From Pythium myriotylum (lineage: Eukaryota; Oomycota; Peronosporomycetes; Pythiales; Pythiaceae): DNA of 64,000 nucleotides. Of the stretch, positions 19,097-29,900 are shown one piece after another; position 1 is the first letter of the stretch, and every line of letters starts with the position of its first letter. The translations under genes and the position numbers were made by a program. Below the pieces are notes generated by a model that was given only the letters and a program-made list of their open reading frames with translations, was not told the DNA's origin and searched no databases. The stretch is taken from NCBI GenBank assembly GCA_023091665.1, contig JALJCQ010000001.1, positions 2,914,001 through 2,978,000 of the forward strand, read 5' to 3'.

Positions 19097-19545
19097 TCCG
19101 ACTTTGTAACAACGACACCGCCGCTCAAGTCATCTATTCCGCAGCGATATCATATCCGGCCCGCACCACAACCAACAACCAAGCTGAGTACGAGGGCCTG
19201 CTGGCTGGGCTGACGGCAGCTCATCAACACCATTGGACCCCCCTCGCGGTCGTTGGCGATAGCATGCTCATCATTCGACAGATGCAAGCATACCGAGCTC
19301 CTCTCAACATGATCCTCCGGACTAAATACGCGCGGGCACGACGAATCGCAGACTTACTTGGCGTCAACACCTGGATGCACCATCCCCGAGCCGCCAATCG
19401 CATGGCGGACGCCGCGGCCAATCTGGCAATGGACACCGCCCAAACCAGTCATGTGCTCCATCCCACGACGCGAGCAGACCATTCAGCCATCGCCGACCTT
19501 CTTGACGGAGATCTCTCATATTGGAGGCGTGAATTCGCCCCGTAA
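18721..19545 (+). CDS. LINE ORF2 C-terminus: RNase H, shifted one frame
   Basis: The frame switches at a run of eight C (18713-18720). The native frame continues TETATIATHAAIQAAW, as in the two other family A copies (EATIATHAAMNAAW at 3.57 kb and PATIATHDAVGAAW at 9.95 kb). RNase H carries DGGSRGNPGAGGAG, NNQAEYEGLLAGL, VGDSMLIIRQ and HHPRAANRMADAAAN, a complete D-E-D-D set, and ends at TAA 19543-19545. Joining to ORF2 needs one extra C, or a -1 ribosomal shift on the C run. It removes RNA from the cDNA hybrid during retrotransposition. Confidence 0.82.
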   Translation, partial: TETATIATHAAIQAAWRKQVLVTLQTIWQRRTTLDGDIEVWRPDHALALLRTRLQASLRDLRWPRTMDSAATPHTTAALELLQNAPSTSRPPRTLGSPHHDQRYLLFFDGGSRGNPGAGGAGAIVVRLCNNDTAAQVIYSAAISYPARTTTNNQAEYEGLLAGLTAAHQHHWTPLAVVGDSMLIIRQMQAYRAPLNMILRTKYARARRIADLLGVNTWMHHPRAANRMADAAANLAMDTAQTSHVLHPTTRADHSAIADLLDGDLSYWRREFAP

Positions 19546-19630
19546 TCCAGGCGCAACGCCGGCTATAGGTTTCTAAAAGAGCAAACCAATAGACCTCACC
19601 TTGTTACTGTTACTTAGTCCGCGATTTCCG

Positions 19631-19905
19631 GCATGTGAGCAATGGCTATCCGAGAGAGATGGTCCAGAGCTGTGGTAATGTCTTCAACATACGCATGCCA
19701 TCGTTTATTCAGTCCTTCGTTCTACTTATCGGCCAGCGCTTTGGCTGGGGCGAGAAGCAGGGCTTTTGCCGCCTTCGTGGGAAATTCCGGTCCGTTGCGC
19801 CAGATACCTACTGACAATTGGATCCTCGAGGTTTCATAGTGCGATGACTGACGCTTCACTAGTTGACGTGACTTGGCCGAGGGTGGTGCGGATATACGCA
19901 CGATG
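19631..19905 (-). mobile_element. older LINE (family A), upstream remainder
   Basis: On the minus strand, LNKRWHAYVEDITTALDHLSRIAIAHMP runs into the TSD word and on to EIADYQRTLM at 10.28 kb. It parallels the segment before the zinc motif of the full LINE (RRRYERDRDIADALATLSW...). A stop and frame changes precede it. The relic gives way near 19905 to the duplicated Nox3 3' flank. Confidence 0.7.
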
Positions 19906-19998
19906 GCCACATCGCACAACGCTCAAAGGCTTCGGTTTGCTGTTCTCTACAATTTAAATAGGTCTATTGTGTGGTTGTCTATTGTCGAATCAATCGAG

Positions 19999-21248
19999 TT
20001 AGAAGTTCTCGCTGTGGAAGTCGAAGACGACACCCGTCCCGCCGCCTCGTGTTTGCTGATTGAACATTGCGCACTCGTCGTGGATCGCACTGCCCATAGT
20101 CTTGGGCCCGCAAAAGAAAACCGCGACCTCCTCGTTTTGTGACGAGGCCGCCGGCGCAAACTCTCGTGCAAACCGCATCGTCCGCTCGTCGCTGTCTCCG
20201 TATCGGCGCTCGTGCTCTTGCCGTCCTTTGTCCGCGACGCGCTGTCGCTGTTCCTGAGCGATACGCTGGAGCTCATTCCTCCAGTCGGGTCGCCCAAAGT
20301 GGGTCACTTGCTTGGTCGTGAGACCCGAGATGATGTCTTGGCCCTCTGCGTCATGAACAAACGTCTGTAGCGCACGCAGCGGCGCCACGACTGACTCGCG
20401 CGTGAGCGGTGAGAAGTAGTTGTGGATCTCCAGTCGACCCTCCGTGTCGAGCTCTGCGAGCTGGTTCATGGTTTCGGTGAACCACGTGAGGGCCTCCTGC
20501 TCGCGCGTGACCCAGTAGAAGTAGATCTTTTGGATCTGGAACTTGCGTGGGAACGTGACGCTCTGGCAGCATGGGCAGCGGAAGGATTCCCACTGGTGTA
20601 CGATACTGCGGAGAATCGACGCGAACGGCGTCACGCCGATGCCTGCGCCGACAAACACGACCGACTTGTACCGGTAGTAGTCCTGGGATGGAGCACCGAT
20701 AGGCCCGTCGATGAAGACCGTCGGGTACGGCGACTGATTTTCCGGTTGGTCGGCCTCCAAATCGAGTCCGTCCGGGTCGTGGCGACTGTCCTTGATGGCT
20801 TTGAGCAGTTTGTGGAGCTCGCCTGTCCAGTCACCGGCGATGCGGACGTGGACGCTGAGGCAGTTATCCTCTGGTGCCGACGAGATCGTGAACGGATGCC
20901 ATTCGAAACGCGAGACCACGGGCACGTTCAAGTAGAGGTACATGCCGGGGTGGAAGTTGAAACCGGCAGGTTTCTTCATGAAGATTGCGACCGTGTCCTC
21001 GGAAAAGTGGACTCGAAGGATATTCGTCTGGCCCCCAAAGATGTTGGTCATGCGATATCTCTTTTCAACGAAATAGAGCGTGAGGGGTGGGAGCACCCAC
21101 AGAAACGCCTGCGGAGGTTGCACCCACATCGCAAGTCCGTGGATGAGGATGAGCACAAGAAACGGCACGAACAGCAAGTGGGCCATCCAGAAAGCGTTGA
21201 AATTGCCACGACGGACCGTCGCCATCGCGAGTGGGCCAGCAATTGCAG
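19999..21248 (-). pseudogene. truncated Nox3 duplicate, C-terminal piece
   Basis: The minus strand encodes the last ~410 residues of Nox3 (MATVRRGNFNAFWMAHLL to FDFHSENF). The predicted protein is identical to the corresponding part of Nox3 (35435-36661), and even the flank at 19925-19998 matches. It keeps one heme-histidine helix, FAD (HPFTISSAPED), NADPH (GAGIGVTPF) and CGPKTMG motifs. The coding frame is cut at 21248 by the gypsy LTR. The adjoining upstream piece is at 30705-31008. Lacking the EF-hand region and first membrane helices, it cannot work as an oxidase. Confidence 0.9.
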
Positions 21249-21460
21249 CGTAATATCGCAGCTAGTCCATGCGTCAGTTGCATGTTGCATGTCGCTACTG
21301 GCTCTGTGATCACTGAGCGACCACGAGTGGTTCCCCATGCACTCAGTGGTCCAGGTGACTTAGCAAAATAAGGCCTGGAAAGGATCAGTCCATTCCGTTC
21401 ATTTCTGCATTTGGCTAAATAGTACTCAGTTCGAGTCAGTCCACTTGGGCCACCATTGCA
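21249..21460 (+). repeat. 5' LTR of the gypsy element
   Basis: A 212-bp copy of 30493-30704 with about nine substitutions. Its first base is C where the 3' LTR has the canonical TG. It is followed by ttggtagcacttgttgg, the place of the tRNA primer-binding site. Confidence 0.92.
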
Positions 21461-21652
21461 ATTGGTAGCACTTGTTGGTCCAACGGCTCTCCGCTCTGCT
21501 CCGACCGAAAGCGACCGATCTCATTACCGGTATTTTACCGCTATATTGTCGGTATAGAGTAACTCTCGATGTACCCCTTCGTAACGAGACGCGACTTTCC
21601 CATCTCAGCAAGTGGCCCGTCAACTCCTGCAAGTATGGAAGACTCAGGGCTA

Positions 21653-23122
21653 CACCTTTTCCTGATCGTGGACGGACAGTCTTGCAATCAAAACAAGATT
21701 TTGAGGTTTTAGCGGACGGGAGCCACCTAAAAAGGTTTTATTCAAAGCCGGACAGTTTGCCGGTCAAAACCGGACAGAGTCGTACTTAGCTGGACAGGAG
21801 AGATGGCTTCATTGTATTATTCCCCAAGACGCATATCTTCGCCTCTCAAGGCGCGATCCCACCAAACGGCGCAATGGATCTCCTCGTTGATGACAAGGTT
21901 TGCAGTGATGAGAGGGAGAGCCTCATTCGCGGCCTGCTCCAGGAGAATCCGCTTTCGCTCCTCGAGAGTCTGACCGGGCTGTGCTCTAGAAAGGAGGTGC
22001 CGGTGGGCCGACATATACGACTTCACTTCGGCCTTCAGAACGCTGAAGCAGCCCTCAATAGAGTTGCACATCGGGCTGTATGGACCGAGGCGAAGAAGAA
22101 ACAGGCGGCCACGAGGAAGCGTCGGATCCTCGTCGAATCGCTCCTTGACTAGGTCCTCGCTGCGCTCGTGAGCGCCAGCGTTGTCGAGCACGATCACGAT
22201 AGGCTTGCCACGAAAGTCAGGTCGTGTGTCGGCCCATGCGACAGCTGAGTTGAACGTGTCGAGGAGGAACGCTGCATTCATGTCCATATCGATTGACTTG
22301 TGCACAAAGTTCACATGCACGACTCCCATGCCGTTTGCGACAGCAAGCTGGATCTGCAGGTTGAAGCCCTGGGACCCTGGGCCGATAACGACCGCACGCT
22401 CGCCTTGCTTCGCCCTCCCCTTGGTTCTGGCAACGTAGCAGTTGTAGTTGGTCTCGTCGATGTAGACGATCATGTGACCTCTGTCACGGTGGAACTTCAG
22501 CATCTCGGCAAAGATGCGACGCTCCTCCTTGTTCACCGGGCTGTTCATGGCGTCCTTCTCCATCCGCACGTCTTTGATCGTGTACGTCATCGCAACGAGA
22601 TGGCGACTTATCGTTGACACCGACACAGAGACGTCGTAATCTTCCATAAGGCGAACGTGCATCGCCTCGAGTGTGATACTCGCGTCGTTCTCGAGGTACT
22701 CCTCCAGGGATATGAGCATGTCCACTGTGACCTTGGACAGCGATTCACGGCGGCCACCACGAGGCTTATCCTCCGTCGTCTGGCGCTTGATGAGCACGTA
22801 CGCTGCAGAGCGACAAATCCCGTTCGCCAGTGCCACTTGCAGCCACTTCGGATCGCCGCCGTTGAAAGCGTCGAGGACGCGTTGCCGCTCCGCTGCCGTG
22901 TGCTTCTTCTTGGTGTTGGGCATTTTTTGCAATACCACCCTCGAAAACTACCATGGCCATCGGCGGCAAGAGACATGCGACGTGTGGCAAGACACGCAGT
23001 CCGCGTTTGAATGCGACACTGTCCATCATTGAATCAAAACCTTGGGTATAACCCTGCAACCCATGGCGAGGTTATATCCGGTTTTGATTGCAAGACTGTC
23101 CGTACACGATCAGGAAAATGTG
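21653..23122 (-). mobile_element. Tc1/mariner-like transposon with 42-bp TIRs
   Basis: Terminal inverted repeats at 21653-21694 and 23081-23122 match at 40 of 42 positions by eye and begin CACMTTTTCCTGATCGTG. The element is flanked by TA on both sides (21651-21652 and 23123-23124), the Tc1/mariner target. It contains one transposase gene on the minus strand with no obvious disruption. It lies in the 5' untranslated part of the gypsy element, or at the edge of the Harbinger element. Confidence 0.93.
21817..22923 (-). CDS. Tc1/mariner (DDE_3-type) transposase, intact
   Basis: 368 residues from the ATG at 22923 (MPNTKKKHTAAERQRVLDAF); the longer GTG reading at 22938 is not needed. The N-terminal ~120 residues form a helix-turn-helix DNA-binding region (ICRSAAYVLIKRQ; ISRHLVAM). 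The catalytic core shows the acidic triad in context: VYIDETNYN (D), IVIVLDNAGAH (D) and YSPMCNSIEGCFSVLK (E). It would cut and paste the element at TA sites by binding the flanking TIRs. No stop or frameshift is visible, so the copy may be active or recently so. Confidence 0.9.
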   Translation of the reverse strand: MPNTKKKHTAAERQRVLDAFNGGDPKWLQVALANGICRSAAYVLIKRQTTEDKPRGGRRESLSKVTVDMLISLEEYLENDASITLEAMHVRLMEDYDVSVSVSTISRHLVAMTYTIKDVRMEKDAMNSPVNKEERRIFAEMLKFHRDRGHMIVYIDETNYNCYVARTKGRAKQGERAVVIGPGSQGFNLQIQLAVANGMGVVHVNFVHKSIDMDMNAAFLLDTFNSAVAWADTRPDFRGKPIVIVLDNAGAHERSEDLVKERFDEDPTLPRGRLFLLRLGPYSPMCNSIEGCFSVLKAEVKSYMSAHRHLLSRAQPGQTLEERKRILLEQAANEALPLITANLVINEEIHCAVWWDRALRGEDMRLGE

Positions 23123-23437
23123 TATTCCCAACCGAACACTTCATGGTGCCTGTACGCAGGACTTCACGACTTGAGCTGTTTGATTGGTCAAGTCATCCTG
23201 GACACTCATCTGTCAACAAGACGACACTTCATGCAGGACCACACATTCCTGTGATGAATTTAAGCCAATCAAACAGTAGATACTTTTCCCTCCATTGCAC
23301 CGTGCAATTTCTTGTGGAATGTGCACGACTGTCATGGAAGTGCAGGCGGGAGAAGAGAGTGATGACGCTGAGTTGCGATTCATCGAAGGTGCTTGTGCTG
23401 GTGAACCAACCGTGGATCGCTCCACGATGGACTTCGT

Positions 23438-24658
23438 GTGTGTGTGATTGTGCCAACCGTGGTAGCCCTTCTGTACTATCAAAGAGAGGATCTCCAAGAT
23501 GCCATTCGAGACGAGGTTGTTCGGCAGCGGTTGTCCTGGAATCGACATGCTGAAGCACTACTCCAAGAAGGTCAGTTTAAACAGTACTACCGCATGAGTG
23601 CGACAAGCTTTGAGAAGCTACTCCGTTTCATCGCTCCAAACCTGAAGATCGATCGCTGTCAGTCAGAGCGACGCACATCCGGCACGAAACCATTGTCGAG
23701 ACCAGGAATGCTTCAAGCGTGCCTCCGTTGGCTTAGTGGTGGCCATCACCACGATATTCGAGTTGTAACTGGTATCAGTGTTTCATCGTTCTATCGTGTG
23801 GTGTATCGCGTCATGCACGCAATCAGATCTCGCGATGAACTCGCCATATCCTTTCCGGTGTCGTTAGCAGCGATGGCGAAGACGGCGAAGGGGTTTGCTG
23901 GTCGAAGCACTGGCGGGTTGATCCAAGGCTGCATTGGTGCGATCGACGGTTGGCTTTGTCCGATACAAGTGCCAACAGCGTCTGAATGTGGTCGAGTAGA
24001 TTCATTCTTTAGCGGCCATTATCAGCAGTATGGTATCAACGTGCAAGCAGCCTGCGATTACAACAGCAGGTTCACCGCGTTTACGGTAAGTTGCCCAGGT
24101 GGGATGAACGATTCTGTGGCGTTCCTTCAGTGGTCGTTGAGTCGATTCCTCGCCAATCACAGCAATGGCTTCTTTGTAGTCGGTGATAATGCGTACACAG
24201 TGGCCAGTTTTCTCATGACACCGTTTAACAAAGCGCAGACAAGTGGAAACACTGATCGAGACAACAACAAATTCTTCATTAGCCAGTTGAGAATCCGTAT
24301 TGAGATGGCGTTCGGGTTGTTGGTGAACAAGTGGCGCATCTTAAAGGCTCCACTAAGAGTGCGTCTCGGGAACTGTGCTCGTCTCATCGAGACACGTATG
24401 ATCATTCACAACTTCTGCATTGATGAAGCGAATGCTAACAACGAGATTAAAGATAATGGCATCTCGCTTTTCGAGGAGGTGCGACGACTGAACATGGACA
24501 CCGACATCTCGTTTACGCACTCGATTCTTCAAGATGACGAGGATGCTGACGATAGTGCAGTCGGGATCACGTACGGTGAGATTGCTCACCAGAATCTGGT
24601 TGACCACATCGCCTCGATGAACATGCATCGTCCCAAGCGCACCACCAAAACAAAATAA
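23438..24658 (+). CDS. Harbinger-type transposase (HARBI1-like)
   Basis: About 400 residues ending at TAA 24656-24658. Key blocks: an N-terminal helical region (FKQYYRMSATSFEKLLRFI), GCIGAIDGWLC (first Asp), VVGDNAYTV (second Asp) and RIRIEMAFGLLVNKW (Glu), then an acidic C-terminus. The frame begins with GTG codons. The only nearby ATG (23427) is put out of frame by a (GT)5 run at 23435-23444; one GT fewer would join MDFVCVIVPTVV to the body. The copy therefore looks disabled by a dinucleotide slip, unless an upstream intron supplies another start. Family members need a Myb-like partner for nuclear entry and DNA binding, found at 24719-26010. Confidence 0.85.
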   Translation: MCVIVPTVVALLYYQREDLQDAIRDEVVRQRLSWNRHAEALLQEGQFKQYYRMSATSFEKLLRFIAPNLKIDRCQSERRTSGTKPLSRPGMLQACLRWLSGGHHHDIRVVTGISVSSFYRVVYRVMHAIRSRDELAISFPVSLAAMAKTAKGFAGRSTGGLIQGCIGAIDGWLCPIQVPTASECGRVDSFFSGHYQQYGINVQAACDYNSRFTAFTVSCPGGMNDSVAFLQWSLSRFLANHSNGFFVVGDNAYTVASFLMTPFNKAQTSGNTDRDNNKFFISQLRIRIEMAFGLLVNKWRILKAPLRVRLGNCARLIETRMIIHNFCIDEANANNEIKDNGISLFEEVRRLNMDTDISFTHSILQDDEDADDSAVGITYGEIAHQNLVDHIASMNMHRPKRTTKTK

Positions 24659-24718
24659 TTAAATAAACTACAGTAACATGCAAATACATTGAGAAAAGTT
24701 ATGGTGAACTTAAATGTC

Positions 24719-26010
24719 CTAATCATCTTTCGCAGGTTCTTGCATCACACGCTTGCGTTCATTCATATAGAACAGCCGATCTTCCTCTAGTCTTATCTTG
24801 TCATCGCCTTCCGCATCCTTGAGATCTCGCACAATCCCGCCAATTTTTGCTCGAAGATCGTCAAGACGCCGAAAGCCGGCAGATCGATTGGCTTCTCTTG
24901 GAATTTGTGTCTCGTTAGTTGCTCCAGCTCGGATCTGCGCCAAATACAACGACACGGACGCTGCCAGTTGCTCGATCGCAGTGTTAGCATCTTGTTTTGT
25001 CTTCTGGCCTCTGGACCTTGGGGATAGTGGTGTTCCAGCCGACTTGCGTTTGCCAGTAACCTTGCTTTTGGGTGGCGGAGTATCATGATTCGCCAGATGG
25101 TTCATGACCAACTGCTGGTGGAGTGAGTCGATCTGATGCTCTTCTAGTAGTCCACCAAGTGTGAACGAAGTCAGCTGTGGCTTTACCTACAGCAGTGTGA
25201 ACACATTAGATGCATTCGATTTCATGCAAATGGAGATGTTACCTGTAACCAGTACCAGAGGTACAGAACGCCGGCTCGCCCTTGCACGAAGTTTCGAAAC
25301 GTTGCATGTGACCCAGAACGTTGGCATCACGCGGTCGCCTTCAAAAACTCTGAATTAGTATCCTTCCACATTGAACGGAGTTTATCGGCACTGTGTGGGA
25401 CGATGGTGGACGGATTAATATCAACAAACATGCCGTCATCTTCGATCAGATTGTTGCAATCTTCACGCTCCTCACGGAAAGCATCTGCGACTTCCTCCCA
25501 CAAACCCATTCGAGGGTTACCACCAGCATCCAACTCATACCTCGATGGAGTGTTCCCGAAAACGCACCGTTAGCAGCCACTGGAAGAACCTCATAGCAAA
25601 CACGTACCCGACTGAGAAAACCGCAAGCTGAACTCATCAGAGAAGAGCAGATTCAGCAGGCGGAATATGCAGTGACGAGTACGCATAGGCTCGCGAGAAG
25701 CAGCAGCATTCACTTCTGGGCGCCCAAGTGCAGCGAGTCTGCTTGGGCCAGCTTCATCATGGCCACGTAAAAGCAAAACCAGACCATCCTTTTTGGTTCT
25801 ATCCTTAACCGTCAATCCTCGATCCTTGTACTCTTTTCTGAGACGCACGACCGTCCATTCGGCATAGTTCGGGCGATCCACGTGACTCGATGCACCCGCT
25901 AGTTGTAAGCCGACGTTCGGTTGAAACACGTGCGCATGACGCTGCGAGTCTGTCGCTGTGTCATTGCGGGCGTCCGCATACCATTGCAAACTGTCTTCGG
26001 TTCCCGCCAT
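24719..26010 (-). CDS. Harbinger partner protein, SAP/Myb-like, introns or breaks unresolved
   Basis: Three minus-strand pieces belong together. At 26010-25600: ATG, a SAP-like helix pair (EWTVVRLRKEYKDRGLTV), then FRLLNLLFSDEFSLRFSQSG. At 25560-25327: TPSRYELDAGGNPRMGLWEEV and LRSMWKDTNSEFLKAT, a Myb/MADF-like DNA-binding segment. At 25111-24719: MNHLANHDTPPPKSKVTGK, then a helical C-terminus FRRLDDLRAKIGGIVRDL. The gaps contain stops. They may be short introns (a GTACGT follows ...FSQSG, and a ctgctaac branch-like word lies downstream) or mutations, and I could not fix the splice sites. The order and content match accessory proteins of PIF/Harbinger elements. Confidence 0.6.
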
Positions 26011-26157
26011 TCTTGGTCGTGTGCACAAGTCCTCGCTGTTCAAACTCATTGTCAGGCGCGGTGGTGTGTGTGGGCCCCAAACAAACAATAACCACTCCCA
26101 TTTTAGCGAATCAAATCTCGATTTCCGTGCAGTGGACCAACCCAACACATTCACTTC

Positions 26158-26904
26158 ATGCAAGAACAGTACTACATGCAGGGCAAAAAAGTTCGGTTGG
26201 GAACGGGCCTCAGTCAACCCCGTCATGTCGGTCCTCGAGGGCATAACGCACGCGGTCCATGAGTTCACTCGCATTGTGGCAACCCAGAACCACAAGTTCA
26301 GCACCAGCACGCTAATCGAGAGTTCAAAATTGAAGGCGCCTCAATGCCGGCGTTCCACGGCCGACCTAACAAGAGTGTTGACGAGTTCATGTTCCGCGCC
26401 AAGTTGTTCTTGCGCGGTAAGAACATTGATTACACCCACCCAGAATTCCAGGGACGCGTGGTGGCCACGCTGGGGGGACTCTACGTGATGGCGCCGCCTC
26501 ATGGTACCACACTCGAACGGAAATCGGCCAAGATCCCATCCATGACATTGATGAGTTTGAATGCGCGCTGCGTGACGAGTTTATTCCATCTGGCCAGCAG
26601 CAGAGACTCCGCGCAGCTCCCCGAGCCTGCAAGCAGACCGACAGTGTCGAGGACTATGTCGCTCGCTTCCGCCAAGTCATCGCACAAGTCCGCGATATGC
26701 CACAGATCGGCAAAATCGAGGACTTTGATTTTGCTGTTGCGAGGTTGGGCACCAGATCGCGCAGTGCCCGAAGAAGCGCCAAGGAAACGAGCCCGCTCAA
26801 CGGATGTAAACGGAGTATCCGTTGAGCAATCTGATTCTAAATCTCCAAGTGTAAATTCTGATTCTACCCCCGAGATGAGGACTCTGGTGACTCGTGCAAC
26901 ATGA
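26158..26904 (+). pseudogene. gypsy gag, frameshifted
   Basis: Starts near ATG 26158 (MQEQYYMQGKKVRLG). An in-frame stop and frame changes follow. The recognisable capsid-type blocks are REFKIEGASMPAFHGRPNKS, VDEFMFRAKLFLRG, DEFECALRDEFIPSGQQQRL and VEDYVARFRQVIAQVRDM, spread over different frames. This is the Gag core usual in Ty3/gypsy elements. It is not translatable as one protein. Confidence 0.8.
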
Positions 26905-26939
26905 TTGGTCCGTCTGTGTGTGCTGTGGAGATTCGTCTG

Positions 26940-29900
26940 GACAAGGTGCAGCTGCATGGGGATGATCTGCTTGTTGTGAAGGCGGACGTCCACGCTGAGG
27001 ATGCTCGTTGACTCTGGTGCGACTCACAACCTTGTGCGCCGCCGGAGGCGCAAGAGAAGGAGCTCAAGGCGCGAGACTTAGAAGGAAAGGTGACCACGAC
27101 GACCGAGCGCTGCTACGATATCATCATGACCCTTGAGGGCAAAGCGTGCCCTGTCGCGGTGATGAAGTGGCCGCTCCAGCAAGACTTTGATGGTATCCTT
27201 GGTCAGGCGTGGCTACAGCAAGAGAATCCAATAATCGACTGGTCCGGACACAAGTTGAAGTGGCGCATTGAACCCACTCGTCGACGAGTCCCCAAGGAAT
27301 GCAAACCGCCGCAGGAACCTGATCCCATCATCGAGTATGATACCATTGACCAGTTCAAGGCCAATCTCAACTCGGGTATATACACTGAAGGTTTTCATCT
27401 CGATGTGGTTTCAGATGTTGGGTTGAAGAAACCCGACGCTGAGGTAGAGGCACTTGTGCGTGACTACTCGGACTCTCTCCGTGAGGAGCTCCCCGACGGG
27501 CTGCCCCCGGAACGTGACATCGAGCATGTGCTAATGCTCAAGACCGCCTTCGTCTCGGCCACCGTTCCGCCACGCGCATGTCGAGCAAGCGGCGCTGAGA
27601 ACCTTCGTCGAGAAGCTCCTCAAGAAAGGGTGGATTGAGAAGAGTGCATCGCTCTGGGTCTCGAAACATCTTTGGGGTGCCAAAGCGCGACCCCATCACA
27701 GGCGAGTTGCCGTCGAAGATCCAGTGGGTGCGCGGCGGTGATCCATCGAAACCCGTTCGCTGGGTCATCGACTATCGATATGTCAACTCAATGACAGAAT
27801 TTCCGCGGATTGACGAGGTTTTTGATCGACTCGCTGGTGCTCACGTGTTTACCTTAATTGATTGGCGTCCGGCTACCACCAGATGCGCATGGCAATGCCA
27901 TCGCGGCAGTATACGTCATTTCGAGCCGGCTCGGAAATCTATCAATGTTGTGTCGCCCCTATAGGTTTGGCTGGGATGCCTGGTACTTGATCGCGACTCA
28001 TGCGACGGATCTTTGAAAACAAGGAACTGTCTGACTTCGTCGTCGTCTACCTGGACGACATTTGTGTGTGCTCAAAGACCCGTTCCGAGCATCTCCAGCA
28101 CCTTCGCCGAGCAAGTGTCACCTTCGCGCAATCAGAGATCAAGTTCCTAGGCCATATTGTAAGCGGTACTGGTATTCGTGTAGATCCTGATAAAACAGCC
28201 GCGGTTGCAAACTGGCCGCGGCCTCAGAACACCAAGGACCTGCAGCGATTTCTGGGACTCGCGGGATACTATTGCCGTTTTGTTCGTGGCTATGCTGAGC
28301 TTGTTCCCCCCCTCTCTGATTTTCTCAAAAATCGACAGTGTGGACGGGCATCGCCCCAGGAACTCGCATTCACGTCGATCAAGCAGGCGCTGATCACGGC
28401 TCCTTTATTGTGCTTGCCTTGATCTGTCGCGTCGCTTCCATGTCACGACGGATGCGTCAAAATACTTTGTAGGTGGCGTGCTCAGCCAAGTTATCGATGG
28501 CTTTGATCATCCTGTGAGTTTCTACAGCCGAAAGCTGTCAGACACCGAGTCCAAGTGGCCGGCTCATGAACAAGAACTGTTCGCGATCAAGCACTGTTTT
28601 GGTCGCTGGCGCTGCAACTTGGTCGGCAGTCATTTTGTGGTGTTCACCGACAATTCTGCATGTCACTGGTTCCTGAATCACGCAAACCTGTCCTCAAAAT
28701 GCAGCGTTGGCTGGACTTCTTTAGCCAGTTTGACTTCGAGCTAGTCCACAAGAAGGGCGAGGCCAATGTGGTCGCGGATGCGCTCTCGCGACCTCCGGTA
28801 ACAGTGACCAGGGTTGGCATGTTCGTGTTTCACACGCGCTTCATGACTCGTGCGGCCAAGCTCTTGGTCGACGGCAACGCTATGTTTGGGTCGTTACCAG
28901 TGCCATCAAGTTTGGTTCCGCTCATCGCCCACGCCTCGCCTCTAGTTGTCGGAGAGGATGAAGATTTTGCCCGCGCTCTGAAAGCTGCCTATGGTAAGGA
29001 CAAGGACTGCGCCATGATTCTGCAGGCGCTTCAGCGCGGGGACGCGCAAATCGAAGCCAAGTATGAACTGCGTGAGGACTTAATAGTGGTTAAGAGTGAC
29101 GGGGTCATTCCGATTGTCCGGGTGCCACAAGTCAATGAGATCCTGTTGCGACTGATGCACGACTTCCATGACGCAGCGATCGTCGCTTATCCAGGTGTTG
29201 AGCGCACCGCCGCAGCCATGCGTCAATATTTCTGGTGGCCAGGGAAGAAAGATCACATCACACAGTACGTGACTACTTTTGAAGCCTGCGTTCGCCACAA
29301 GTCCGGTGCTCGGCGTCGCAAGGGGTTGTTGCAGCCATTGCCCGTTTCTGATCAATGCTGGTAACATGTCGCAATGGACTTCGTCACAGCCTTGCCCGTG
29401 AGCGACGGATACGATGCCGTGAGCGTGGTGGTGTGCCGTCTCTCCAATAGGCCATGCTACATCCCGACGACGAAGGACGTGGACGCTAAGACCACCGCGC
29501 GGCTGTTCTTCCATAACCTCGTTCGCTACTACTCTCTGCCCGAGTCGATCGTGTCCGACCGCGACTCGCGCGTTACGAGCGAATTCTGGGTAGAACGGAT
29601 GAAGATTATGCAGGTCAAGCAGCGTATGACAGTCTCCAAGCGCGCTCAGGCCGATGGTCGGAGTGAACGGCAAGTACGCACACTGGAGGACAGCCTCCGA
29701 TGTGTAGTGTCCCACTACGGTGATGATTGGGTGCGCGTTCTGCCTACAGTCGAGTACGCCCATGCGACGCTCGTGTCCACATCGACCAGAGTATCACCAT
29801 TCGAAGTCGACTGTGGGCTCAAGCCTTGAGCGCCTATCACACTCCCAGTTATTGTGGGACGATCCACGCCCGCTCAGAACCTCACGCGCGCAAGGCAAGA

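Larger units (their letters stand above)
10280..19614 (+). mobile_element. near-complete 9.3-kb LINE (family A) with 16-bp TSD
   Basis: Perfect direct repeats TAGTCCGCGATTTCCG at 10264-10279 and 19615-19630 bound the element. Order of domains: Gag-like ORF1 with CCHC knuckle and OTU-like peptidase, an in-frame TAG, a second ORF1 segment, an overlapping ORF for AP-type endonuclease and reverse transcriptase with a C-terminal zinc motif, and RNase H in a shifted frame. The 3' end carries the family A motif and a short ttgttactgttact tail. Only 20 bp precede the first open codon and there is no ATG, so a slight 5' truncation is likely. It is inserted inside an older, oppositely oriented copy of the same broad family. 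Confidence 0.92.
23125..26150. mobile_element. PIF/Harbinger-type element (boundaries approximate)
   Basis: Two convergent genes typical of PIF/Harbinger transposons are nested between the gypsy 5' region and gag: a DDE_Tnp_4-like transposase (+) and a SAP/Myb-like partner (-). I could not identify TIRs or the 3-bp TSD with confidence, so the ends are set by the neighbouring features. The element must end before the gag ATG at 26158. Confidence 0.7.

Noticed and set aside
23179..23275. gtttgattgg / ccaatcaaac inverted repeat as Harbinger terminal repeats
   Set aside because: Both arms are at the same end of the element; no matching arm was found near 26.1 kb.
25591..26310. 239-codon minus ORF as one protein
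   Set aside because: Its first ~100 codons are antisense to gypsy gag and the Harbinger edge; only the part from ATG 26010 resembles the Harbinger partner.
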